Positions 43,840 to 52,306 of a stretch of 64,000 nt of DNA are shown in pieces; position 1 is the first letter of the stretch, and each line of letters starts with the position of its first letter. Below the pieces are notes generated by a model. The model saw only the letters and a list, made by a program, of their open reading frames with translations. It had not been told where the DNA came from and did no database searches. A program made the position numbers and the translations under genes. The DNA comes from Mesorhizobium sp. M2D.F.Ca.ET.226.01.1.1. Its GTDB lineage: Bacteria; Pseudomonadota; Alphaproteobacteria; Rhizobiales; Rhizobiaceae. The stretch spans positions 186,001 to 250,000 of the forward strand of contig NZ_RZOY02000010.1 of assembly GCF_004022705.2 (NCBI RefSeq), written 5' to 3'.

Positions 43840-44205
43840 CTAATCAAGCGTGCCGGCCAGCAGCAGCCCGCCGATGACGGCGATGTTGATCAGGAAGGCA
43901 TTGCGCAGCACCTGGCGTTCCGGCTCCTCGCTGGCCCAGAAACGCAACAGCATCACGTTCGTCGCCAGCGTGAAGATGACCAGCGCGCCGGCGGCAAACG
44001 GCCGGACCATGCCAATAGCAAGCAGGAAACCGGCAACGATCTCGACCGTCGAACCCGCGGCCAGCATCAAGGCTGGAGCTGGAAATTTCTGGATGGCCAG
44101 ATAGTCGCGCATCGCCGCGAATTTCACGAAATGCCCGATGCCGGCGAAGATGAACACGCAACCGATGAGGAGAGCGCCGACAGCTTGGATAATTTGAACA
44201 GGCAT
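43840..44205 (-). CDS. DoxX-family membrane protein
   Basis: A 121-residue inner-membrane protein with four helices. Features of DoxX are the first-helix pattern ALLIGCVFIFAGIGHFVKF with G-x-x-K/R-F and GSTVEIVAGFLLAIG. The gene is transcribed after the VOC gene at 44242-44664. DoxX proteins act in thiol redox and oxidative stress responses in some bacteria; the role here is open. Confidence 0.88.
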   Translation of the reverse strand: MPVQIIQAVGALLIGCVFIFAGIGHFVKFAAMRDYLAIQKFPAPALMLAAGSTVEIVAGFLLAIGMVRPFAAGALVIFTLATNVMLLRFWASEEPERQVLRNAFLINIAVIGGLLLAGTLD

Positions 44206-44241
44206 GGCGGCCTCCTCTCTCGACGACGTGCTTCGTTCCGT

Positions 44242-44664
44242 TCAGTCCTCGGGGATGAAGGCCGGGTTGTAGACGACCTCCCACAGATGATCGTCGGGAT
44301 CCTGGAAGTAGCCGGCATAGCCGCCCCAGAAGGTTTTCTGCGCCGGCTTGACCACGCGCGCGCCGGCCTTGACGGCCTCGACCATCACCGCGTCGACCTC
44401 GGCCTCGCTGCCGACATTGTGGCCGATGGTCAATTCGGTCGGGCTGCGGCCGCTTTGCGGCACCGTGGAATCCCAGGCGATGCTGGCGCGCTCGTAGATG
44501 GCGAATTTCAACCCGCCGGCGAGGTCGAAGAAGGCGACGGCTCCATGCTCGAATTCGCGGCCGATGATGCCCTCGGTCGGCAGGCCGAGGCCGTTGCGAT
44601 AAAATTTGAGCGAGGCTTCCAGATCGTCGACGCCGAGCGTCAATACGGTGATGCGCGCTTTCAT
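44242..44664 (-). CDS. VOC-family (glyoxalase-like) protein
   Basis: A 140-residue protein of the vicinal oxygen chelate superfamily. The first beta-alpha-beta module starts ITVLTLGVDDLEASLKFYRN, and the second carries GGYAGYFQDPDDHLWEVVYNP. Metal ligands are probably the Glu near the end of each module. The family includes glyoxalase I, dioxygenases and resistance proteins. It diverges from an AraC gene and precedes DoxX by about 36 bases. Confidence 0.88.
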   Translation of the reverse strand: MKARITVLTLGVDDLEASLKFYRNGLGLPTEGIIGREFEHGAVAFFDLAGGLKFAIYERASIAWDSTVPQSGRSPTELTIGHNVGSEAEVDAVMVEAVKAGARVVKPAQKTFWGGYAGYFQDPDDHLWEVVYNPAFIPED

Positions 44665-44852
44665 TTCTCTCACTCCTTTCTATATTCGTGACCAACGTCC
44701 GAAATGGGATGTGGTTTGGCAAAGGCGCCGATGGGCGCCAGCAGGCTGCGTCTGTTCTGCCATGGATGAAGTGGCCGGCATTGAAGATTTCGGCCAAAGT
44801 GACCGTCGCACCAATCCGCAAGAGAAAATCAGCGGAGCAGATCGGAGAGAGA

Positions 44853-45608
44853 ATGGAACCGGTCCTGGCGCAGAGCACCGGCTTCTTTCGAGAGCGGCCC
44901 GCCCCTCGCGGCCTGGCCGACGCCTTCTGTGCGGTCTGGGTCCACCGCATGGATGGCCGGGCAGCACCACCGATCGTCATCACGCCGGACGCCACGATCG
45001 ACCTGCAATGGATCGACGGCCGCTTCCGCATTGCCGGGCCGGACAAGGAGCTGCAGATCGAGACGCCGCCGGCCGGCGCGGTGATCATCGGTTTCCGCTT
45101 CCGGCCGGGCGCCGCCGCCGGCTGGCTCGGCGTGCCGGCCGGCGAAATTGTCGGCGAGCGGCTGGGCCTTAGCGAGGTGTGGGGCACGCGCGCCCGCGTG
45201 CTCACCGACAGCATCAAGGCGAAGCCCGACCTTGCCGAGCTGGTGCGGCAACTCGAGAAGACCGTTGGCATGCATACGGAAGGACGCGCTGCCCTCGACC
45301 GGCAGATGGGTCGGGCCTTCGACGTCATCCGCGATGGACTGCCGCCGGAAACACCGCTGGTTCCGTTCCTGCAGCGCCACCTGCATATGAGCGAGCGGAC
45401 GCTGCGCCGGCGCTTCGACGACACGTTCGGCTATGGTCCGAAGACGCTCGACCGCATCCTGCGCTTCCACCGCTTCCGCCGCCTGCAACGACAGCAGAGC
45501 GACGCCTCGACCGCGCTGCTGGCGATCGAGGCCGGCTATGCCGACCAGGCGCATCTGATCCGCGAAAGCCGGCGGCTGACCGGCGCGACGCCGCCAGCAC
45601 TGGGATAG
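44853..45608 (+). CDS. AraC-family transcriptional regulator
   Basis: A 251-residue regulator with an N-terminal domain of DUF6597 style (AFCAVWVHRMDG, then the conserved PDATIDLQWIDG) and a C-terminal helix-turn-helix pair (MSERTLRRRFDDTFGYGPKTL, then AIEAGYADQAHLIRE). The ATG at 44853 follows GGAGAGA. The divergent VOC and DoxX genes about 190 bases away are its most likely targets. Confidence 0.88.
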   Translation: MEPVLAQSTGFFRERPAPRGLADAFCAVWVHRMDGRAAPPIVITPDATIDLQWIDGRFRIAGPDKELQIETPPAGAVIIGFRFRPGAAAGWLGVPAGEIVGERLGLSEVWGTRARVLTDSIKAKPDLAELVRQLEKTVGMHTEGRAALDRQMGRAFDVIRDGLPPETPLVPFLQRHLHMSERTLRRRFDDTFGYGPKTLDRILRFHRFRRLQRQQSDASTALLAIEAGYADQAHLIRESRRLTGATPPALG

Positions 45609-45623
45609 AAGACTGCACGCGCC

Positions 45624-46472
45624 CTATTCGCCGGCCAGCCAATCGAGCGCCCAGCGCGAGGGTTGCCGGACGGCGAGCGCCTTGTGCAGGGCGGGCAACA
45701 GGACCTTCAACTCGCCTTCCAGCGTGTAGGGCGGATTGACCACCACCAGGCCGCTGCCGTCGAGGCTGGGCTCGTCCGAGGCAGGCCGTATCTCGAAGGC
45801 GATGTCGAGCAGTTTCGGAATGCCTGTTTCCTTCAGCGCCGCGCGGAAAGCGGCCACCGCCTTACGGTCCTTGATCGGGTACCAGAGCGCATAGATGCCG
45901 CCCGGCCAGCGCCGATGCGCGTTGCGCAGGCCATCGATCAGACGGGAGAACTCGCCTTCCTCCTCGAAGGGCGGATCGATGAGGACCAAGCCGCGCTTTT
46001 CCTTCGGCGGCAGTTGCGCGCCCAGCGCCAGCCAGCCGTCGAGCTCGATCACTCTTGCCTGGAAATCGCCGGCGAAAACCGATTTCAGCTGCGCGGCATC
46101 CTGGGGGTGCAGTTCGATCGCCGTCAGCCGGTCCTGGTTGCGCAGGAGATGGCGAACGATCAGCGGCGAGCCGGGATAGTGTTTGTGGCCGCCGTCGGGA
46201 TTTTGCGCGCGCACCGCTTCCAGATAAGGCTGAAGCAGTGCCGCCGCTTGCGGCTCGAGCGTCGCCTCCACCAGCCGGCCAATGCCGCCCTGCCACTCGC
46301 CGGTCTTGCCGGCCTCGACGGAGGCAAGATCATACCGGCCAATGCCGGCATGGGTGTCGATGACGCGAAAAGCCTTGTCCTTCTGCTTGAGATATTCGAC
46401 GAGGCGCGCGAGCACGGCGTGCTTGATGACATCGGCGAAATTGCCGGCGTGGTAGGCGTGGCGATAATTCAT
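45624..46472 (-). CDS. rlmJ: 23S rRNA (adenine(2030)-N6)-methyltransferase
   Basis: Methyltransferase of 282 residues that modifies A2030 of 23S rRNA. The N-terminus MNYRHAYHAGNFADVIKH is diagnostic of the family. The SAM-binding VIDTHAGIGRYDL (about 38-50) and the D-P-P-F catalytic motif in VLIDPPFEEEGEF follow. The gene is convergent with the AraC gene. Confidence 0.95.
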   Translation of the reverse strand: MNYRHAYHAGNFADVIKHAVLARLVEYLKQKDKAFRVIDTHAGIGRYDLASVEAGKTGEWQGGIGRLVEATLEPQAAALLQPYLEAVRAQNPDGGHKHYPGSPLIVRHLLRNQDRLTAIELHPQDAAQLKSVFAGDFQARVIELDGWLALGAQLPPKEKRGLVLIDPPFEEEGEFSRLIDGLRNAHRRWPGGIYALWYPIKDRKAVAAFRAALKETGIPKLLDIAFEIRPASDEPSLDGSGLVVVNPPYTLEGELKVLLPALHKALAVRQPSRWALDWLAGE

Positions 46473-46530
46473 GCCGGCCTCACTCTAGAGAGCATGATGT
46501 CGTCCGAAAACCGTTTCACACTTTTCGGCA

Positions 46531-47160
46531 TCATGCTCGTGGCGAACCGTTGCGGCCCCAGCGCGGCGGTGGCGGCTGCGAATTGGGATTTTGCGGAGGC
46601 CCGCCATCGCGGCGGCCAAAGGCCAGCGACAGCACCAACCCGGCAAGGCCGACGCCCATCAGCGTATAGCCGGCCGGCTCAGCGCGCTCGTCGATCGAGC
46701 CGGTGCCGGCGCGCAGGATGAGATCGACCGCGCGCATGTCGATGCCGTCGGCATCACCCGGGCCGACCGCGAAGACGTAAGGACCAGGCGTGACCGTCTC
46801 GATGACGCCGGCCTCGTCGCGAAAAATCTTGTCGGGCAGTTGCGGACTGACCTGGCGCGGATTGTCGGTGTGGTTGAAGGAGAGCGTCGAGGCCAGCGCC
46901 GTCCGGCCACCGCTCGCCGCGGTCAGCGTCAGCACCGTGCGCTGCTGGCCGGCGACGCGCTCGGCGCGCGCGGTAAGGTCGACCAGCACTCGCACCGGCG
47001 CATCGCTTGCGGCAAGCTGCACGGTGACCGGCCGGAAGCGGCCGCCCTCATAGACACGCCAGGTGCCGATGGCATGGCCGGAAAAATTGCTCATCGCCCA
47101 GGGATAGAAGATGCCGATGGCGGCACCGGCGATGAGAAGAAGGAGGCAGAGGAAGCGCAT
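46531..47160 (-). CDS. Hypothetical membrane protein with two hydrophobic segments
   Basis: A 209-residue protein with an N-terminal hydrophobic segment (FLCLLLLIAGAAIGIFY, possibly a signal anchor) and a second near residues 165-183 (TLMGVGLAGLVLSLAFG), leaving a periplasmic domain of about 140 residues with beta character. The C-terminus is Pro-rich. It follows the TetR gene in the same direction by about 33 bases. No family was recognised. Confidence 0.7.
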   Translation of the reverse strand: MRFLCLLLLIAGAAIGIFYPWAMSNFSGHAIGTWRVYEGGRFRPVTVQLAASDAPVRVLVDLTARAERVAGQQRTVLTLTAASGGRTALASTLSFNHTDNPRQVSPQLPDKIFRDEAGVIETVTPGPYVFAVGPGDADGIDMRAVDLILRAGTGSIDERAEPAGYTLMGVGLAGLVLSLAFGRRDGGPPQNPNSQPPPPRWGRNGSPRA

Positions 47161-47192
47161 TCAAAGCCTTGGTCTTCGGGGCGAGATAGCCG

Positions 47193-47864
47193 CTATTTTG
47201 AGGCGGTTTCGTTTCGGGCAGCTTCGCGGACCCGCTCCATCTCGTCCAGAAACATTTCCAGGCCAAGCTCGAAAGTCTTGTCGAAGCTCTCGGCGCCGAA
47301 ATAGGCGCCGGCCTTCATGACGCTCGGATAGTCACGCGCCAGCTCCTCTTCGCCGACGGTGGTGACCGCCGAAGGGCCTTTGGCGTAGCCAGCCGTCTCG
47401 TCGAGGATCGCGCCCATCAGATAGTAGCCGGCGGCGCGGAACAGGCGAGCGCTGAGCTCTGGCCCGAAGCCGCCATCCTCGAACAGGCCGATGATGGCGT
47501 TGAGCTTGGCAAGGCAAGGCGGCGAGTTCATGCGGTAGACGACGATGAAAGGCGCAAAGGCCGGGTGCTCGGTGGCGACACGGCGGAACTCCTGCATGCC
47601 GACGCGAGCCCGTTCGCGCCAGGGCAGGCTGTCGTCGGGAATGACAAGCCCGCTCATCTGCCGGTCGACCAGCGCTTCATAGAGATGCGCCTGCGAGGGG
47701 AAGTGGTGATAAATGCTCATCGCCTCGCAGCCGAGCCTGGCGGCGAGCTTGCGCATCGAAAAGCCGGACAGCCCTTCCCGCTCGATCACCTCGAAGGCGG
47801 CATCCTCGATCATCTGGCGGGAGAGCTTTCCGCGGGGTCGCTTTTTTTTGCTCGGTGAATCCAT
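47193..47864 (-). CDS. TetR-family transcriptional regulator
   Basis: A 223-residue regulator. The helix-turn-helix is residues about 12-58 (IEDAAFEVIEREGLSGFSMRKLAARLG, here split by the turn), with a basic start (KKKRPRG). A longer C-terminal ligand-binding domain follows. The gene diverges from an AhpD-like gene, with two matching palindromes between the start codons, and should repress both. The ATG at 47864 was chosen over an upstream in-frame start. Confidence 0.9.
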   Translation of the reverse strand: MDSPSKKKRPRGKLSRQMIEDAAFEVIEREGLSGFSMRKLAARLGCEAMSIYHHFPSQAHLYEALVDRQMSGLVIPDDSLPWRERARVGMQEFRRVATEHPAFAPFIVVYRMNSPPCLAKLNAIIGLFEDGGFGPELSARLFRAAGYYLMGAILDETAGYAKGPSAVTTVGEEELARDYPSVMKAGAYFGAESFDKTFELGLEMFLDEMERVREAARNETASK

Positions 47865-47879
47865 GGCGGCGCTTGACAA

Positions 47880-47923
47880 CTTACACTGTAAGGTTCATCG
47901 TCCACATACCTTACATCGTAAGG
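47880..47923. promoter_or_regulatory. Two TetR operators
   Basis: CTTAC-ACT-GTAAG (47880-47892) and CCTTAC-ATC-GTAAGG (47909-47923) are perfect inverted repeats of one pattern, with centres 30 bp apart. A TTGACA at 47873 suggests an overlapping promoter for the rightward gene. Confidence 0.82.
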
Positions 47924-47948
47924 CTAACAAAATCCAGAGGAGAACATC

Positions 47949-48410
47949 ATGTCCGTCATTCGCATGCATTCCTGCTTTCGTTCCGCCTCGCTCATCGCTG
48001 CGGCTTCCATGTTCGCCGCCGTGCTGGCTTCCGCGCCCGCCCGGGCCGATGACTACGACGCCACCCTCAAGGACATCCAATCGACGATGGGCGGTGTGCC
48101 GAGCTTCGTGAAGCAATTCCCGAAAGCCGGTCTGCCCGGCGCCTGGGCCGAGGTCAAGGCCATCGAGCTCAGCGACAAGACGGCGTTGCCGCCGAAGGTG
48201 AAGTCGCTGATCTCGCTCGCGGTCGCGGCCCAGATCCCCTGCAATTACTGCATCTGGTCCGACACGCAGGACGCCAAGCGCGCCGGCGCCACCGACGAGG
48301 AGATCCAGGAGGCCGTCGCCATGGCGGCGCTGACGCGTCACTGGAGCACCATCTTCAACGGCATGCAGGTCGATTTCGAGACCTTCAAGAAGGAGATGGG
48401 CGGGCAGTAA
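47949..48410 (+). CDS. Exported carboxymuconolactone decarboxylase/AhpD-like protein
   Basis: A 153-residue protein with an N-terminal signal peptide (SLIAAASMFAAVLASAPARA), unusual for a family that is mainly cytoplasmic. The AhpD-like core has I-P-C-N-Y-C, the redox-active C-x-x-C (about 96-102), and a His in TRHWST about 32 residues later. Such proteins reduce peroxides with a lipoyl or thioredoxin partner or decarboxylate lactones; periplasmic redox work is inferred. It is controlled by the divergent TetR gene. Confidence 0.86.
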   Translation: MSVIRMHSCFRSASLIAAASMFAAVLASAPARADDYDATLKDIQSTMGGVPSFVKQFPKAGLPGAWAEVKAIELSDKTALPPKVKSLISLAVAAQIPCNYCIWSDTQDAKRAGATDEEIQEAVAMAALTRHWSTIFNGMQVDFETFKKEMGGQ

Positions 48411-48716
48411 CGCTGAACGGCGGACTGCCGCAATGTGGCTTGGTCCGCGTTTTGCGGCCATTTTTGCGAGAGCGGCCGGACCGCTTCGATTCAGAACATC
48501 CGAGATCGGACCTCATATTGGAATATACCGGATGCGTGCTCTGGCGCGCCGGCGGATTCGCTTGCGTATATACCACTTCAGCCATCGCGGTGACCGGCAA
48601 AATTCCGGTAAAGCCGGCTTCGCCGGATATCCGCCGGGCGCATTGTTTGCCTGTTTTGATTGCACAATTCGCCGCACGGGCCGTTAAGCCGCGCAAGCCC
48701 GCTTCGACCGGCCTAT

Positions 48717-48790
48717 CGTTAACCAATCGCAAAGACGTGCGGTTAACGGAATGCTAATTTAGTTGACTACCCAGCCGACCGGTATATCTT
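48717..48790 (+). promoter_or_regulatory. Bipartite GTTAACC motif with promoter upstream of uxs-galE
   Basis: CGTTAACC, 16 bases, then GGTTAACG (a perfect inverted pair), then 14 bases, then TTGACT as -35, 16 bases, and TATCTT as -10. The same spacing recurs upstream of the sulfatase gene. It is about 250 bases before the uxs start codon. Confidence 0.7.
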
Positions 48791-48952
48791 TGTATGCGTT
48801 GGGTGTGCAATTTGGGCGAGCAGTCCGCGGTGGTGGCAACCGATTCGTGGATCGCGACTTAGGGGCAGAAGGGACGCGCAGGCGGAAGCATAAGCCGTAA
48901 AGCGACGAGCCCTGCGAACTCATAAACTTCGACGCACATCAGTACGGGCGAT

Positions 48953-48966
48953 TCCGCATATGCGGA
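48953..48966. promoter_or_regulatory. 14-bp perfect palindrome upstream of uxs
   Basis: TCCGCATATGCGGA is a complete palindrome in the leader of the glycan operon. It may be a protein-binding site. No family-specific match is claimed. Confidence 0.45.
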
Positions 48967-49039
48967 GGATCGCTGTTTGTGACCTGGTCGAGCGATGCCT
49001 CGGCCCGGAACGGGGAAGTGTGTGCGCGCGAGGGGTGCC

Positions 49040-50098
49040 ATGAACAGGGTCATAAAGGTTCTGAAACCGGTCGGTTCAAGTCGAAAGGGCATCGATCGCG
49101 GTCGCGCCCTGGTTGCAGGCGGTGCGGGCTTCCTGGGCTCGCATCTATGCGAGCGGCTGCTCGCCGACGGCTATGAAGTCATCGCGCTGGACAATTTCCA
49201 CACCGGCAAAAGATACAATCTCGCCGGCATCGCGCGCGGCGCCTCCTTCACCTGCGTCAAGCACGACGTCATCGACACCTTGCCGATGGATCTTGCCGTC
49301 GACGAGATCTACAACCTTGCCTGCCCTGCCTCGCCGCCACACTACCAGGCCGATCCGATTCATACATTCAAGACGAGCGTGCTGGGCGCGATCAATCTTC
49401 TGGAACTCGCCCGGCGCCACGGCGCCAAGATATTCCAAGCCTCCACCTCCGAGGTCTATGGCGATCCGCTGGTGCATCCGCAGCCCGAGGGCTATTTCGG
49501 CAACGTCAACACGCACGGCCCGCGCTCTTGCTACGACGAGGGCAAGCGCTCGGCCGAAACGCTGTTCTTCGACTATTCGAGGACATACGGCATCGACGTG
49601 CGCGTTGCGCGCATCTTCAACACCTACGGACCGCGCATGCAGCCCGACGACGGGCGCGTGGTGTCGAACTTCATCGTCCAGGCGCTGCGCGGCGACGACA
49701 TCACGGTTTACGGCAGCGGCACGCAGACACGCTCTTTCTGCTATGTCGACGACCTGATCGAGGGTTTTGTGCGGCTGATGCAGGCGCCGGCGGCGCCGCA
49801 ACACCCGGTCAACCTCGGCAACCCGGGTGAGTTCACCATCATGGAATTGGCCGAGCTCGTGCTCGACTACACCAATTCCCGCTCGCGGATCGTGCACCGG
49901 CCGCTGCCGGCCGACGATCCCAGGCAGCGCAAGCCCGACATTTCCTGTGCCAGGCAGCATCTGGGCTGGGAGCCGAGGGTTGCGCTCAGCGAGGGGTTGG
50001 CTTACACAACGGCCTATTTCGAGGCCCTGCTGGGCGGGCGCCGGCTCGTGGCGCAGCATGGCAGCCGCACGTCCGTCCGGGAGGCGGCGGTGCAATGA
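49040..50098 (+). CDS. uxs: UDP-glucuronate decarboxylase (UDP-xylose synthase)
   Basis: Converts UDP-glucuronate to UDP-xylose for surface polysaccharides. The 352-residue NAD-dependent SDR-type epimerase fold has GGAGFLGSH (about 32-40), TSEVYGDP and the catalytic Y-x-x-x-K in CYDEGKRSAE. The stretches CPASPPHYQADPIHT and NTYGPRMQPDDGRVVSNF are characteristic of decarboxylases rather than dTDP-glucose dehydratases. The ATG at 49040 follows GAGGGG. The galE start overlaps its stop by ATGA. Confidence 0.93.
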   Translation: MNRVIKVLKPVGSSRKGIDRGRALVAGGAGFLGSHLCERLLADGYEVIALDNFHTGKRYNLAGIARGASFTCVKHDVIDTLPMDLAVDEIYNLACPASPPHYQADPIHTFKTSVLGAINLLELARRHGAKIFQASTSEVYGDPLVHPQPEGYFGNVNTHGPRSCYDEGKRSAETLFFDYSRTYGIDVRVARIFNTYGPRMQPDDGRVVSNFIVQALRGDDITVYGSGTQTRSFCYVDDLIEGFVRLMQAPAAPQHPVNLGNPGEFTIMELAELVLDYTNSRSRIVHRPLPADDPRQRKPDISCARQHLGWEPRVALSEGLAYTTAYFEALLGGRRLVAQHGSRTSVREAAVQ

Positions 50099-51216
50099 CT
50101 CCCGTTCTGGTGACGGGTGGCGCCGGCTTCATCGGCAGCCATACCTGCAAGCAACTCGCGGCGGCAGGCTATTTGCCGGTGGTCTACGACAATCTGAGCC
50201 GCGGCAATGAGAAGGCGGTGGCCTGGGGTCCGCTGGCGGTCGGCGATATCCGCGACCGCGCTGCCCTACAGCAGGCCATCGATGTCCACAAGCCGCGGGC
50301 GATCATCCATTTCGCCGCGCTTGCCTATGTCGGCGAGTCGATCAGTGAACCGGCGGACTATTATTCGGTCAATGTCGGCGGGACGATCGCCGTGCTCGAT
50401 GCCGCGCGCGCGAACGGCATCGACAACATGATCTTTTCGTCGAGCTGCGCGACCTACGGCATGCCCGAAGCGCTGCCGGTGCGCGAAACCTCGGCCCAGA
50501 AACCGATCAGCCCCTATGGCCGCAGCAAGCTGATGGGCGAAGAAATCATCAAGGACTATGCCTCGGCCTATGGGATGAAATACGCGATCCTGCGCTACTT
50601 CAACGCTTGCGGTGCCGACCCCGAAGGCGAGCTCGGCGAATGGCACACGCCGGAAACGCATCTGATCCCCAGGGTATTGATGGCCGCGTCGGGCATGATC
50701 GAAGCGATCGAGGTCTTCGGCACGGACTATGAGACCGCGGACGGCACCTGCGTGCGCGACTACATCCATGTCGGCGACCTCGCCCGCGCGCATCTCAAGG
50801 CCCTGCTGCATCTGGATGCCGGCGGCGAAAGCCTAGCGGTCAACCTCGGCACCGGCCGCGGCATCTCGATCAGGGAAATACTGGGAGCCGTCGAGCGGAT
50901 CACATCCCGGCCGGTGCCGGTCGCGTACAAGGCGCGCCGCCCCGGCGATCCGGCCGGGCTGTTTGCCGACCCCGGGCTTGCCCGGACGCGACTGGGCTTT
51001 GTGGCCGAGCTTTCCGACATCGACACCATAGTCGGGACGGCAGCGCCCTTCTTTGGGCTCGCTCCGGTCTCGCGCACTTCCGGCGCTTCAGCCGTCATGC
51101 CGCGCGCAAAGCGCGCGTCCTGTGGCGCGAACGCCATCACGAAACGCCGGCCCGCAAGGCCGGCGGTCGGCCCTGTGAGTAATGTGTCGGGGCGTGGGCT
51201 CGCTGAGATCGGCTAA
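50095..51216 (+). CDS. galE: UDP-glucose 4-epimerase with a C-terminal extension
   Basis: Interconverts UDP-glucose and UDP-galactose using tightly bound NAD. The 373 residues have GGAGFIGSH (about 8-16), the Ser-Ser-Ser-Cys-Ala-Thr-Tyr-Gly stretch and Y-x-x-x-K (SPYGRSKLM). The conserved fold ends near residue 325, while family members are about 325-340 long. The remaining 45 residues are basic and unrelated, and the stop lies inside the downstream terminator loop. This suggests an extended or frame-shifted end. It is coupled to uxs. Confidence 0.92.
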   Translation: MTPVLVTGGAGFIGSHTCKQLAAAGYLPVVYDNLSRGNEKAVAWGPLAVGDIRDRAALQQAIDVHKPRAIIHFAALAYVGESISEPADYYSVNVGGTIAVLDAARANGIDNMIFSSSCATYGMPEALPVRETSAQKPISPYGRSKLMGEEIIKDYASAYGMKYAILRYFNACGADPEGELGEWHTPETHLIPRVLMAASGMIEAIEVFGTDYETADGTCVRDYIHVGDLARAHLKALLHLDAGGESLAVNLGTGRGISIREILGAVERITSRPVPVAYKARRPGDPAGLFADPGLARTRLGFVAELSDIDTIVGTAAPFFGLAPVSRTSGASAVMPRAKRASCGANAITKRRPARPAVGPVSNVSGRGLAEIG

Positions 51217-51242
51217 GGCCACCTCAGCGAGCCTCTAATTTT
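51197..51242 (+). terminator. Terminator of the uxs-galE operon
   Basis: GGCTCGCTGAG and CTCAGCGAGCC are perfect 11-bp arms, followed by TCTAATTTT. The galE stop codon lies in the loop. Confidence 0.85.
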
Positions 51243-51360
51243 GATCCGCTGGCATGGTCCAGCGTTTGGTGAAATCGACGATCCGCTCCAAGTGCCTTGC
51301 GTCAGGCGATTGCGGTCGCGGAACCGCAACGCACCTTTTTTGGAATTGCGCTGGCCGGGG

Positions 51361-51945
51361 CTAGCTTTTGGAATCGACCAGTTTCTGGATCTTTTCGAAA
51401 TCGGCGCCTCTGGTGTCGCCCGCCTGAATTTTCTTCAATTCGTCGGCGGGATCTCCCGAGGCATGCCTGAAACTGTACCACTGGCCGTCCGGCTCCTTCC
51501 GTTGCTCGACGATCCCGTTGCGGACGCGGTGGCTAAAACAGGTTCGAATGGGTTTTGGCGCATAGGTTGTGGACCGCCAGACAAGGTTCATGCACATCTC
51601 GCCGTCATTGCTGAGATGCCATGTCCCTTCGGCGACGGAAGCTGCGTCAGGTGTTGACGTCCAAGCCCGCATCCGCCTGTCCTGGGCGAAATAGGCGGCT
51701 CCGTCGTCCCAATTCCATGTGCGGTCCGCGTAGAAGAGCTGCAGTTCGAACGCCGTCGGCGTGGCGGCGGCCGGAGGCGGCGCTGAACCTTGCGCGGCGG
51801 CGGCGTCGGGGGTGACGCATGACGCCATTCCGCAGGCGAGCAGAAGCATCCGGACGGCATGATTGTCGGGCCTATGGCGACCCGCGCCCTCGGCTTGTTC
51901 GGATGGCAATCGTTTTCGAGCTGCGGGTATGAACAGCGATAGCAT
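51361..51945 (-). CDS. DUF995-family secreted protein
   Basis: A 194-residue exported protein. The N-terminal region is long and basic before a hydrophobic segment (RMLLLACGMASC), so it could be a lipoprotein-type or ordinary signal. The DUF995 domain shows ADRTWNWDDGAAYFAQDRRM, GTWHLSNDGEMCMN and CFSHRVRNGIVEQRKEPDG. The family is frequent in rhizobia, where its role is unknown. AAGGA precedes the ATG. It is convergent with the uxs-galE operon. Confidence 0.85.
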   Translation of the reverse strand: MLSLFIPAARKRLPSEQAEGAGRHRPDNHAVRMLLLACGMASCVTPDAAAAQGSAPPPAAATPTAFELQLFYADRTWNWDDGAAYFAQDRRMRAWTSTPDAASVAEGTWHLSNDGEMCMNLVWRSTTYAPKPIRTCFSHRVRNGIVEQRKEPDGQWYSFRHASGDPADELKKIQAGDTRGADFEKIQKLVDSKS

Positions 51946-52306
51946 GTCGGATCCTTTCGACCTGGCGTCACCACCCAGCTTGGGTCGTCGATCCCAACGC
52001 GCAGCTACCGCCCCCGCGGGCTATTAATCGCCGCCCAAGGAACAGTGTCAACGGTCCCTTTGCGGTGGGGCCGGATTGTGTTGCCGATCGTGATCGCGGC
52101 CACACCAAGCGTGTGGATTTGAGCGAGCCGCTGGTCTATAGGATCAGCCGCCTCGATGGAGCGGAGACGTTTAACGGGCCGCAGACCGGGCAAGTTCGGC
52201 GGTGGCCCAACCGGGCAAGGAAACCGGCAAGGCACCCGGCGCGGTGCGTCTTCGAAAAGCGAAGCAGCTACCTGGAACGCGGCGGTGAAAGCCAGCGGAG
52301 ATTTGG
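51946..52306. other. Intergenic region between DUF995 and flippase-like genes
   Basis: About 360 bases between divergent starts, with no credible gene. It should contain promoters for the DUF995 gene (leftward) and the flippase/glycosyltransferase pair (rightward). Neither is obvious, and no bipartite GTTAACC motif is present here. Confidence 0.5.

Larger units (their letters stand above)
48411..49039. other. Long intergenic region upstream of uxs-galE
   Basis: About 630 bases with no credible gene; short frames here lack coding character. It contains a bipartite GTTAACC motif and promoter (48717-48790) and a perfect palindrome TCCGCATATGCGGA (48953-48966), 74 bases before the uxs start. The distance suggests a long leader or several regulatory inputs. 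Confidence 0.6.

Noticed and set aside
48433..48757. Short frames in the intergenic region before uxs.
   Set aside because: No ribosome site, no domain, and mixed codon use; the region looks regulatory.
49070..49085. GGTTCAAGTC resembles a tRNA T-loop.
   Set aside because: No acceptor stem, anticodon arm or CCA end is found around it, and it lies in the coding start of uxs.
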